Origin: DATKPE01 sp035524335
GTDB lineage: Bacteria; Bacteroidota; Ignavibacteria; UBA10030; SZUA-254
Assembly (NCBI GenBank): GCA_035524335.1
Contig: DATKPE010000060.1
Span: 15,788 to 79,787 of the forward strand
Length of the DNA: 64,000 nt
Direction: 5' to 3'
The translations under genes were made by a program, and so were the position numbers. Each line of letters starts with the position of its first letter. Position 1 is the stretch's first letter. The notes under the pieces are model-generated. The model was not told the DNA's origin. It did not search any database and saw only the letters and a program-made list of their open reading frames with translations. Shown here one piece after another: positions 1 to 7,576 of this stretch.

Positions 1-360
1 CTTCTTCTCACTGTCGCCGCGCTGATCGTATCTGTTTCGGTGGCAGTCGGGTACGAACAGTTTCACGCGCATTACATACAGTCGAACAGAGAAGGAGTGA
101 CATCGAGTCTGGTCAATATTACGGCACACGCGTTTCAGTACAAAACGCGTCCGAGTGAACTGAATGGCGGTGCCGGGTCGTACGTTAATTATGAGATACC
201 GTCGCGGATGATGTCGGATAACTACGGAGATTATATGCTTGGATCGGCAGGCCCGAACGCAATCGAGATCCGGGGGATATCCAAAATGGATCCCGGATGG
301 ACTGCCATCTGCTCGGTCGACGATACAGGAACGATACATTTAACATACGCAGGTTGGTAA
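1..360 (+). CDS. Pilin-like small exported protein (5' end outside window)
   Basis: The reading frame is open from the first base, so only the first few codons are missing. It begins inside a hydrophobic helix (LLLTVAALIVSVSVAVG) followed by a roughly 95-residue polar domain ending in YAGW. It is a clear paralogue of the next gene: same helix, QSN..GVT.SLVN block, Gly-rich turn, DDTG near the end and a final Gly-Trp. An N-terminal helix followed by a small globular domain is the layout of type IV pilin-like proteins, but I do not recognise a named family. The GTG at position 40 is not the real start because the frame continues upstream through the helix. Function unknown; a filament or surface role is inference. 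Confidence 0.7.
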   Translation, partial: LLLTVAALIVSVSVAVGYEQFHAHYIQSNREGVTSSLVNITAHAFQYKTRPSELNGGAGSYVNYEIPSRMMSDNYGDYMLGSAGPNAIEIRGISKMDPGWTAICSVDDTGTIHLTYAGW

Positions 361-400
361 TACCATAATTCACATTCAATAACAACACAAAGGATTCACA

Positions 401-778
401 ATGGGCCAGCAGCAACTTCTCCTGATTATCCTCGGCGTCATCATCGTCGGGATAGCGATTGCGGTCGGTATAGCGCAGTTCGGCGCGCACAGCACGCAGT
501 CGAATAAAGACGGCGTCACGGCCAGCCTCGTGAACGTCGCAGCCAACGCATACCAGTTCAAGATCCGTCCGACCACGATGGGCGGAGGCGGCGGTGCGTA
601 CACGAACTATACCGTCCCCACCAAGATGGCGAAGGACGACAATGGTACCTATACGCTCGGCACCGTTGCAACGAACTCGATCCAGATTCTCGGCACGTCG
701 TCCGTCAACACCGCCTGGGTGGCGACCTGCACGTCCGACGATACCGGCAGAACCTCGATCAGCTACAGCGGCTGGTAA
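401..778 (+). CDS. Pilin-like small protein with GQQQ leader
   Basis: 125 residues. The N-terminus MGQQQ is followed at once by an uninterrupted hydrophobic stretch (LLLIILGVIIVGIAIAVG), then a soluble domain ending in SYSGW. A short leader ending in Gly with the cleavage point before, not after, the hydrophobic helix is what prepilin-peptidase (class III) substrates show; here Gly2-Gln3 would be the junction, which recalls archaeal class III sites. An AAGGA ribosome site lies about 6 nt ahead of the ATG. It sits 40 bp after its paralogue and is followed by a strong terminator, so the two are probably the end of one transcript. No pilus assembly genes are visible in the window, so the pilin reading is inference. 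Confidence 0.7.
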   Translation: MGQQQLLLIILGVIIVGIAIAVGIAQFGAHSTQSNKDGVTASLVNVAANAYQFKIRPTTMGGGGGAYTNYTVPTKMAKDDNGTYTLGTVATNSIQILGTSSVNTAWVATCTSDDTGRTSISYSGW

Positions 779-806
779 ACTGTTGACACAGGTCGTCTGA
801 CCTGTC

Positions 807-837
807 CCCGGCCGGAGATTCTCCGGCCGGGTTTTTT
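807..837 (+). terminator. Rho-independent terminator after pilin-like pair
   Basis: An 11-bp perfect stem (CCCGGCCGGAG / CTCCGGCCGGG) with a 3-nt loop is followed by six T residues. It lies 29 bp after the stop codon of the second pilin-like gene. Confidence 0.92.
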
Positions 838-939
838 ATTGCCTCTTCCCTCCCATTTTCTTACATTCCACCGTCACACACATACCCGACTGACCCGGAT
901 TCACCGGTATCCCATAACGAACATTCCCGCAGGTTTTCC

Positions 940-2094
940 ATGCCGCGCATACTATCGCTCTCCGTTCTCATGCTTCTCCTCATCGCATTTTCACCGGCGG
1001 CCCCTCCCGTACGAACGGTCACCATCGTCTTTATCGCCCCGCCGGAATCTCCGGCGGCGGATTCCGTCTATCTCGCCGGCAATCTGGAACAATTCGGCAG
1101 CTGGAAAGCCGACGGCGTCCTTCTCAGCCACAGCGGCCGGCACCGGTGGAAACACAAATTCAGCATACCCGCAGGCATCCATATCGAATTCAAAATCACA
1201 CGGGGCAGTTGGGAATCGGAGGCGGTGTACGAAAAGGGGGTCAAAGCGGACAACACCACGGCGGATATCCTGCACGACACCACCATTACCCTCCGCGCCA
1301 TCGCCTGGGGAAACAACAAACCGGTCGTCGTCGGTCAGATCACCGGAACGGTGCGGTATCACCGGAATCTCCTCGGCGAAGGTCTCAAATATCCGCGCGA
1401 CCTCATCGTCTGGCTTCCCCCCTCCTACGGCTCGAGCCCCGAACGCCGGTTCCCCGTCCTCTACATGCACGACGGGCAGAACATCATTGATCCTGCGACC
1501 TCGACCTTCGGATACGACTGGCGGGTCGACGAGGTCGGCGATTCCCTTATGAAAGCGGGCCTTCTCAGGGAGATGATTGTGGTCGGCATTTATAACACAC
1601 CCGACCGGATGAGCGAATACCGGGACACCGCCGCCGGGGTTGCCTACGGAAAATTCATCGTCGGGCGCGTCAAGCCGATGATCGATTCCCTCTACCGGAC
1701 GCTTCCGGACCGGAAAAACACCGCCATCATGGGCTCTTCGCTCGGCGGACTGATCTCATTCCTCTGCGCATGGTGGTACCCGGATGTCTTCGGACAGGCC
1801 GCCTGCCTCTCCACCGTGTTTCTTCCCCAGTATACCGCCGTCATCAGCACTGTCCGATCGACGGACGTGATCCCGAACCGGGTGCGCCTGTATCTCGACT
1901 GCGGCGGAGCCGGCGGCGATGAAACGCTCAAGCCCGGCATCGATTCGATGCGGACGCTCCTGCTCGGCCGCGGCTACGCCGACGGAAAAGACCTCGTGAC
2001 GTTCTTCGACACCACGGCCGTCCACAATGAAAAGGCGTGGGCGCACCGGCTCTGGCGTCCGCTCCTTTTTCTTTTCCCGGTCGAAAAATTTTAA
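940..2094 (+). CDS. Secreted alpha/beta hydrolase (esterase D / Fes type) with N-terminal CBM20-like domain
   Basis: 384 residues. Residues 1-20 form a signal peptide. Residues about 25-125 (VYLAGNLEQFGSWK...) resemble a family-20 carbohydrate-binding module, with the usual GN...G.W motif. Residues about 130-380 form an esterase D/enterochelin-esterase-like hydrolase: YMHDGQN at 175-181 and the nucleophile elbow GSSLGG (Ser267), with His362 or His369 as the likely catalytic histidine. The family hydrolyses ester bonds of sugars, siderophores or acyl groups; the substrate cannot be read here. The start at 940 gives a complete signal peptide. It stands between two terminated or separate units and may be expressed with the DUF4337 gene 69 bp downstream. 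Confidence 0.8.
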   Translation: MPRILSLSVLMLLLIAFSPAAPPVRTVTIVFIAPPESPAADSVYLAGNLEQFGSWKADGVLLSHSGRHRWKHKFSIPAGIHIEFKITRGSWESEAVYEKGVKADNTTADILHDTTITLRAIAWGNNKPVVVGQITGTVRYHRNLLGEGLKYPRDLIVWLPPSYGSSPERRFPVLYMHDGQNIIDPATSTFGYDWRVDEVGDSLMKAGLLREMIVVGIYNTPDRMSEYRDTAAGVAYGKFIVGRVKPMIDSLYRTLPDRKNTAIMGSSLGGLISFLCAWWYPDVFGQAACLSTVFLPQYTAVISTVRSTDVIPNRVRLYLDCGGAGGDETLKPGIDSMRTLLLGRGYADGKDLVTFFDTTAVHNEKAWAHRLWRPLLFLFPVEKF

Positions 2095-2163
2095 CGTCCT
2101 CCCCGGCATCGCGCGGGGTTCAACCCAACCCGGCCCACGAAACAATCATACCACCTCGACACC

Positions 2164-2700
2164 ATGGCAGAAGAACAAAAAGCAATATGGCTCAACTATC
2201 TTGCCCTTTCATCGGTCATCATTGCGCTCTGCGCGACCCTTTCCACCTTCAAGGGGGGCGGATATTCGACCCGCGCCCTGCTGAATCAGTCGCAGGCATC
2301 GGATCAGTGGGCCTTCTATCAGGCCAAGAGCATGAAGAGCAATCTGTACGAGACGCAGAAACAGGAATTTGAACTTCAGATGACGGCGCTTCCGGCGAAC
2401 GCCCCGTCCGCGGTGCGACAGGCATATCAGGCACGGATCGATGACGCCGCAAAGCGGATCGACCGGTATAACCAGGAAAAGGCGGAGATTGAGAAGACGG
2501 CGAAGGAATTCGAAACGGCCCGCGGTCAGTCGCTGGAGCACGGACAGGCGTTCGGCATGGCGGTCATCTTCCTGCAGTTGTCGATCGTTCTCTCGTCGAT
2601 CGCTGCGCTGATGAAGAAAAAACCGTTATGGTACCTCGGCCTGGCGACCGGGGCGGTCGGGATCGTCTACTTCCTGAACGGATTCTGGCTGTTTATGTAG
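2164..2700 (+). CDS. DUF4337 family membrane protein
   Basis: 178 residues with one hydrophobic segment near the N-terminus (about 9-28), a central charged, probably coiled-coil region (about 60-120, rich in Lys, Glu and Gln) and two hydrophobic segments at the C-terminus (about 130-178). The pattern W..Y.ALSSVIIA.CATLSTFKGG and the SQASDQWAFYQAKS block fit DUF4337, a bacterial family of unknown function. It faces the argS operon tail to tail with only 19 bp between the stop codons and no obvious terminator. Confidence 0.75.
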   Translation: MAEEQKAIWLNYLALSSVIIALCATLSTFKGGGYSTRALLNQSQASDQWAFYQAKSMKSNLYETQKQEFELQMTALPANAPSAVRQAYQARIDDAAKRIDRYNQEKAEIEKTAKEFETARGQSLEHGQAFGMAVIFLQLSIVLSSIAALMKKKPLWYLGLATGAVGIVYFLNGFWLFM

Positions 2701-2719
2701 CGGGGAAGATCCGGGAGGA

Positions 2720-4351
2720 TTACATCTGCTCCGGAGCGCGGATGCCGAGGATCGAGAGTCCGTTTTTCAGAACCGTCGTGGTGGCCCTGCAGAGGGCCAG
2801 CCGTGCCGTCATCTGCGGCCGGTCGTCGGTGACGACCCTGTGAAAGTGATAGAATTTATGGAAGGCGCCCGCGACGTCGTGGAGGTATTCGGCGAGCCGG
2901 TGCGGTTCGAACGTGGCGGCGCAGGATTCCACCATTTCGGGAAAGAGCACCAGTTTTTTCATGAGGTCGAGTTCCTCCGCCTCGGTCAGCCCGGCCAGAT
3001 CAGCGGGGGCCTCCACATCGACGCCGGTGTCGGCGGCATGCCGCACGATGCTCGCGATCCGGGCATGGGCGTACTGGAGGTAGTAGACCGGATTCTTGTC
3101 GGATTTCTCCCGCGCGAGCGCCAGATCGAAGTTCAGATGGCTGGCGATTCCCCGCATCAGGAAAAAATAGCGGACGACATCGGCGCTGACGGCGTCGATC
3201 AGCTCGTCGAGGGTGATGAAGTTCGCCTTCCGGGTCGACATTTTGACCACTTCCCCGTCCTGCAGAATGGTGACGAACTGGTGGATCAGGACGGTGATTT
3301 TTTTGGGATCCTCCCCGAGCGCCGTAAGGCCCGCCAGGACATCGGGATAGGAGGCGATGTGGTCCGCGCCGAGAACGTCGATGATGCGGTCGAACCCCCT
3401 CCGCAGTTTTTCCCGGTGGTAGGCGATATCGGGGAGCCGGTACGTCGGTTCGCCGGTGCTTTTGACGATGACCTTGTCCTTCTCCGCGCCGAGGGCGGTC
3501 ATTTTCAGCCAGACCGCTCCCTCCTGTTCGTAGGCGAGACCGCGGCGGCGGAATTCCGCAATCACCTCTTCGACGTGCCCCTGTTCGTACAGGGTGTTCT
3601 CGTTGAAATAGACATCGTGCCGGATGCCGAGCCGTGAGAGGGTGTTTTTGATGTCGTCGAAGATCTCCCGCTCCGCCTGCTGTCTGAAGATCCCGTCCGC
3701 AGGCTCGTCGCCCAGGCCGTCCCCCTTTTCCGTCAGGATATGGCGGGCAATTTCACGGATGTACTCCCCCTGATAATAATCGTCCGGGAACGGTTCCGTC
3801 ATCCCGATTAGTTCCCGGTACCGGAGGCGGACGGAATCGCCGAGGATCCGCATCTGCCGGCCGGCGTTGTTGAAATAGTATTCCCGGGTGACGGCATGGC
3901 CGGTCCATTCGAGGAGGCGGGCGACGGTGTCGCCGAAAACGGCGCCGCGGCCGTGACCGACGGTGAGGGGACCGGTCGGGTTGGCGCTGACGAATTCAAC
4001 CTGTGTTTTCGACCCGGCGCCGGCATTGCACCTTCCGTAGGAATCCCGTTCCCTGAGAATCGCGCCGGTCTGTTCCTGAAAAAATTTCGGGGTGAAACGG
4101 AAATTGATGAATCCCGGCCCGGCAATTTCGATCCGGTCCACGAGCGACCGGTCGATGGCGAGATGGGAAACGAGCCGCTGTGCAAGCTCGCGGGGCGGGA
4201 GGCCCGCCGGTTTGGCGAGGACCATGGCAATATTGGTGGTCAGGTCGCCGTGGTCGGCCTGCCGCGGTTTTTCGAAGGTGGGAAGGGCCGATTCGGACAG
4301 GCCGGCCGACCGGAGGCCGGCGAGCACCTGTTCGCGGAGATACGCTTTCAT
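2720..4351 (-). CDS. argS: Arginyl-tRNA synthetase
   Basis: 543 residues, normal length for ArgS. It charges tRNA-Arg with arginine in the cytoplasm. Visible: the N-terminal Add-1 domain (1-100), the class I HIGH-type motif within ANPTGPLTVGHGRG (about 123-136; LTV replaces the more usual LHV), the REYYFNNAG block at 156-164, KMST as the KMSK-type loop at 370-373, and the C-terminal anticodon-binding (DALR) domain ending in GIRAPEQM. The ATG overlaps the rsfS stop by 4 bp (ATGA), so it is translationally coupled and last in its operon. Confidence 0.97.
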   Translation of the reverse strand: MKAYLREQVLAGLRSAGLSESALPTFEKPRQADHGDLTTNIAMVLAKPAGLPPRELAQRLVSHLAIDRSLVDRIEIAGPGFINFRFTPKFFQEQTGAILRERDSYGRCNAGAGSKTQVEFVSANPTGPLTVGHGRGAVFGDTVARLLEWTGHAVTREYYFNNAGRQMRILGDSVRLRYRELIGMTEPFPDDYYQGEYIREIARHILTEKGDGLGDEPADGIFRQQAEREIFDDIKNTLSRLGIRHDVYFNENTLYEQGHVEEVIAEFRRRGLAYEQEGAVWLKMTALGAEKDKVIVKSTGEPTYRLPDIAYHREKLRRGFDRIIDVLGADHIASYPDVLAGLTALGEDPKKITVLIHQFVTILQDGEVVKMSTRKANFITLDELIDAVSADVVRYFFLMRGIASHLNFDLALAREKSDKNPVYYLQYAHARIASIVRHAADTGVDVEAPADLAGLTEAEELDLMKKLVLFPEMVESCAATFEPHRLAEYLHDVAGAFHKFYHFHRVVTDDRPQMTARLALCRATTTVLKNGLSILGIRAPEQM

Positions 4352-4743
4352 GAGGCTCTGGATGCCTTCCGCTTCCGGACAGCGGGTTTGCGGACCGGCA
4401 GGTCCTCGACCGTTTCTGCTTTGGCGTCACCCCACAGTTTTTCGAGAGCGTAGTACCTGCGCGCTTCGCGGTGGAAAATGTGGACCACCACATCGACATA
4501 GTCCATCAGGATCCACTGGCGCTGGGTCATTCCCTCGCTGTGCCACGGCGCCGCGCCGAATTTCTCCGTCCCCTCGCTGATGGCGTCCGACACCGCCTTC
4601 ACCTGGATATCCGAATCCGCGGAGCAGATAACGAAGAAATCGGTCATGTCGGTGAGTTTCCGGAGATCGAGGATGGTGACGTCGTTGGCTTTTTTCGTGA
4701 GGGCGAGATGCGCAATCCTGTTCGCAAGAGTTTTGGGAGTCAA
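4348..4743 (-). CDS. rsfS: Ribosome silencing factor RsfS (Iojap/YbeB)
   Basis: 131 residues. RsfS binds ribosomal protein uL14 and blocks subunit joining when nutrients run low. The core DVTILDLRKLTDMTDFFVIC, the DYVDVVVHIF motif and the RRYYALEKLWGDA end are typical. The C-terminus adds about 18 basic residues. The start is a TTG, preceded by AAGGA about 7 nt upstream; no in-frame ATG fits better. It overlaps argS by 4 bp and follows the LytR_C gene by 14 bp. RsfS beside a LytR_C-type protein is a common arrangement in other phyla too. Confidence 0.93.
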   Translation of the reverse strand: MTPKTLANRIAHLALTKKANDVTILDLRKLTDMTDFFVICSADSDIQVKAVSDAISEGTEKFGAAPWHSEGMTQRQWILMDYVDVVVHIFHREARRYYALEKLWGDAKAETVEDLPVRKPAVRKRKASRAS

Positions 4744-4757
4744 TGCCTTTCCTTGTG

Positions 4758-5258
4758 TTAATGACGCAGTGATGATAAGACAGCGTAATCGGCCCCGAGG
4801 ATGACGGAGACGTCGACGAAATAGTCGGGGTTGATCTGCTGGACGATATTCGATTCCGGTACGCCGAGGGCGGAGGCGACGCGGCGCGCCGCGGCGAGAT
4901 TCCCCACCCTGTCGACGACAAGGGTTTTTTCGACGGTCCGGACTTTATAATTTTTCATTTCCACAACATCGAACCCGGCATTGCGGAGAACGCCGGTGAC
5001 GCGGGAGGCGGCGCCGCGCGCCCCACAGCCGTTCAGCACATCGAGCTGTATGACCTTTGCGGCAGGAGCGGGTTTGGTCTGCGGTGCCTCCGCCGGCGCC
5101 GAGGCACTGCGGGCGATGTAGGTGTAGGAAAAATATGCGATGGCCAGAAACGTCAGCACGATCGCGACATTCAGCGCCATGCTCAGGACCCGGCGCGTCT
5201 GCCGTCCCGCCGTTCCTGTTCCGGCCGCGGCAGTGCGGCTATCGTTCCGGTCGGGCAT
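4758..5258 (-). CDS. LytR_C domain membrane-anchored protein
   Basis: 166 residues: a short cytoplasmic N-terminus, one transmembrane helix (about 27-50), an Ala/Pro linker, then a LytR C-terminal domain (about 70-165) with VIQLDVLNGCGARGAA, GFDVVEM and the D-D-V-ILGADY end. This domain occurs in envelope proteins; its exact role is unknown. It lies in the operon hypothetical - LytR_C - rsfS - argS. Confidence 0.85.
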   Translation of the reverse strand: MPDRNDSRTAAAGTGTAGRQTRRVLSMALNVAIVLTFLAIAYFSYTYIARSASAPAEAPQTKPAPAAKVIQLDVLNGCGARGAASRVTGVLRNAGFDVVEMKNYKVRTVEKTLVVDRVGNLAAARRVASALGVPESNIVQQINPDYFVDVSVILGADYAVLSSLRH

Positions 5259-5357
5259 CAGGTGTGGCCGCTGAAATAAAAAACCGACTTGGCGCCCTGC
5301 GGTGCCAACCCGGGAGAATACCGCCTGAATATCGGGTGAAATCCGCCGGGGCGCCGA

Positions 5358-5861
5358 TTACTGACCTCCGGTGTATGGAAGTATCCCCGTGTAGGGATAC
5401 CGTCCGAAGTAACCGAGCGGGAGATTGTTGTACTCGAGACGGAGAGCTGTGTTATTCCAGGGCTGATAATTGAGCTCGGCCCTGCTGACGAACAGTTTAT
5501 TGAAATCGCCCTGGGCGAAGGCGCCCGACTGACCGAACGGTGTTCCCTGAAGTGTCAGGTCGACGCGGACATTCAGCGGGTCGGCGATCCTGTAAAACAT
5601 GCTGTTGGTGTACGACGCGATCGAGAGGGAACCGCCCGCGCCCGAAAAGAAATCCATCGAGATATTGTGCCGCATCATGAAATTATCGGAATTGAGCAAA
5701 CCGAGAAAACTGCCGATGCTGGTGGCGGGCTTCAACATTGTCTGCGAAGCGCTCACCTCCTGATCCTGATCGGACTTCAGCTGTGCATGGAGTCTGCCGC
5801 AGGCGAGAATCACGACCGCCGCAACCAGCACCGCCGACACCTTCCTCATAAACATATCCAT
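5358..5861 (-). CDS. Secreted protein of unknown function
   Basis: 167 residues with a clear signal peptide (1-26, ending ...GRLHAQ). The mature part is rich in aromatic and Ser/Asn residues with alternating beta-strand character (SMFYRIADPLNVRVDLTLQG, AELNYQPWNNTALRLEYNN) and ends LPYTGGQ. It looks like a small periplasmic or outer-membrane beta protein; I do not recognise a named family. It is the first gene of the operon leading to argS and starts 13 nt after the predicted transcription start, with AGAGGG as the ribosome site. Confidence 0.75.
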   Translation of the reverse strand: MDMFMRKVSAVLVAAVVILACGRLHAQLKSDQDQEVSASQTMLKPATSIGSFLGLLNSDNFMMRHNISMDFFSGAGGSLSIASYTNSMFYRIADPLNVRVDLTLQGTPFGQSGAFAQGDFNKLFVSRAELNYQPWNNTALRLEYNNLPLGYFGRYPYTGILPYTGGQ

Positions 5862-5880
5862 TGCTCAACGTCCCTCTCTA

Positions 5881-5909
5881 ATGATACAGAAAATGGGCAA
5901 AATTGTCAA
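5881..5909 (-). promoter_or_regulatory. Sigma-70-type promoter of the LytR_C-rsfS-argS operon
   Basis: On the minus strand: TTGACA (5904-5909), exactly 17 nt, then TATCAT (5881-5886). The first gene starts at 5861. It sits between the glmU-like stop and this gene. Confidence 0.85.
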
Positions 5910-5911
5910 TA

Positions 5912-6688
5912 TCAGGAGGGTACCCTCGTGAGCATTTTCTGCCGGGCGGTCTCGAGCTGGGACAAATTATTGATGCCCATAACTTCAATGGGGTCAATTA
6001 CTTTAACCGCAGCAACCTTCCACTCGTTCTTCCAGAATTGTTCGAAGACGTCGGTGAGATAGTATTCTCCCTGCGCGTTGTTCGGCTCGAGGCGGGAGAG
6101 CGATTCAAACAATTTCTCTTTTTCGAAAATATAGATGCCGGAATTGATTTCCCCGATGGCGAGTTCTTTTTTGGAAGCGTCCTTATGCTCCACGATTTTC
6201 TTGACCGACCCGTCCTCATGGTGGATGATACGCCCGTAGCCGGCCGGATCCTCGGGCTCGGCGGTGAGGATGGTGGCGACCGCACCGGAGGCGCGGTGAT
6301 ACCCGACCAGGGCTTTCGCCGTCTTTTCCGTCAGAAGCGGCACATCCCCCGAAAGGACGAGGACATCCCCTGAAAATTCCTTCAATGCGGCTTCGGTCTG
6401 CATGACGGCATGGCCCGTGCCGCGCTGATCGTCCTGGTCGACAAATTCGACCGCGGGAAACTGCTCGGCGACATACTGCCGCACCGCCTCCTTTTTCCAG
6501 CCCACGATCAGAATCGTCCGCTGAGCCTGCAGGGTGGCGGCAACGTCGAGGACATAGCCGACCATCGGCCTGGACTGGATCTCGTACATGACCTTGGCAA
6601 GGTCGGGATTCTGCATCCGGGTTCCTTTGCCCGCCGCGAGGATGACGACGGCGAGCGGACGACCCTGTTTCTGCGGATCTGTCGGCAT
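5912..6688 (-). CDS. GlmU-type sugar-phosphate nucleotidylyltransferase, N-domain only
   Basis: 258 residues. It matches the uridylyltransferase half of GlmU: LAAGKGTRM at 17-25, GTGHAVMQT at about 90, LSGDVPLL at about 112, YGRII and the NSGIYIF block. It probably makes UDP-N-acetylglucosamine from GlcNAc-1-phosphate and UTP. The left-handed beta-helix acetyltransferase half (about 200 residues in full-length GlmU) is absent, so GlcN-1-P acetylation must be done by another protein. Last gene of the arginase/TonB-to-panC run, 30 bp after panC. Confidence 0.85.
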   Translation of the reverse strand: MPTDPQKQGRPLAVVILAAGKGTRMQNPDLAKVMYEIQSRPMVGYVLDVAATLQAQRTILIVGWKKEAVRQYVAEQFPAVEFVDQDDQRGTGHAVMQTEAALKEFSGDVLVLSGDVPLLTEKTAKALVGYHRASGAVATILTAEPEDPAGYGRIIHHEDGSVKKIVEHKDASKKELAIGEINSGIYIFEKEKLFESLSRLEPNNAQGEYYLTDVFEQFWKNEWKVAAVKVIDPIEVMGINNLSQLETARQKMLTRVPS

Positions 6689-6718
6689 GCGATTAGAAGG
6701 TTATGTGACGTTGACCGG

Positions 6719-7576
6719 TTACTGCGGAACGGTGATGAGACAGTTGTCGATCAGGCGTGTTGAACCGATCCTGACGGCGAGGGAGATCAGCACTTCGTCC
6801 CCGGCGGTGAGCGACGTCCGTTCCCGCAGGGTGACGGGGTCTGCAATGGAAATATAATCGATTGCCGTCGACCGGACGCCGCTGATGACGCGCGTCATGG
6901 TCTGGAGGATCGCCGAAGGATTCCGTTCACCGGCGCCGATCTGCTGGACTGCAGACTGGAGTGACCGGTGGAGCACGGTGCTGTCTCGCCGTTCCGCAGG
7001 AGTAAGATACACGTTTCGGGAACTCATCGCAAGTCCATCCGGCTCACGGACGATCGGCGCGACGACGATCTGAATGTCAAAGTTGAGATCCTGCACCATT
7101 TTACGGAGAATCACCACCTGCTGTGCGTCTTTCTGGCCGAAAACGGCGATATGCGGTTTCACGCAATGGAAAAGCTTCGCCACAACGGTGGCGACGCCGC
7201 GGAAATGGGTCGGACGGAACTTCCCCTCGAGGAGTGTCGAGAGCTCGTCGACGCCGATGTAGGTCCGGAAATCGCCCGGATACATCTCCCCGGCCGACGG
7301 CGTGAACAGCATGTCACTGCCCGCCTTCTGTGCGAGCTCGGTGTCCCCTGTCAGATTCCGGGGATAGCGGGAAAAATCCTCGCCCGGCGCGAACTGGGCG
7401 GGATTGACAAAGAGAGAGGTCACTACAACGTCCGCCTTCCCGCGGGCAAGACGGATCAGGCTCGCATGTCCCTCATGGAGCGCGCCCATGGTCGGAACCA
7501 GGGCGATCCTTTTCCCCTCGCTCCGGAGCCTGTCGGCGATCCCGGACATTTCCCGCAATCCGATGACGATGTTCAT
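6719..7576 (-). CDS. panC: Pantothenate synthetase
   Basis: 285 residues. It joins pantoate and beta-alanine with ATP in vitamin B5/CoA synthesis. Motifs: PTMGALHEGHASLI (28-41, with His34 and His37), FVNPAQF, FGQKDAQQ and the AMSSRNVYL block. The start at 7576 (MNIV) is preferred over a farther upstream in-frame ATG because it overlaps the preceding stop as ATGA and gives the family's usual N-terminus. Confidence 0.95.
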   Translation of the reverse strand: MNIVIGLREMSGIADRLRSEGKRIALVPTMGALHEGHASLIRLARGKADVVVTSLFVNPAQFAPGEDFSRYPRNLTGDTELAQKAGSDMLFTPSAGEMYPGDFRTYIGVDELSTLLEGKFRPTHFRGVATVVAKLFHCVKPHIAVFGQKDAQQVVILRKMVQDLNFDIQIVVAPIVREPDGLAMSSRNVYLTPAERRDSTVLHRSLQSAVQQIGAGERNPSAILQTMTRVISGVRSTAIDYISIADPVTLRERTSLTAGDEVLISLAVRIGSTRLIDNCLITVPQ

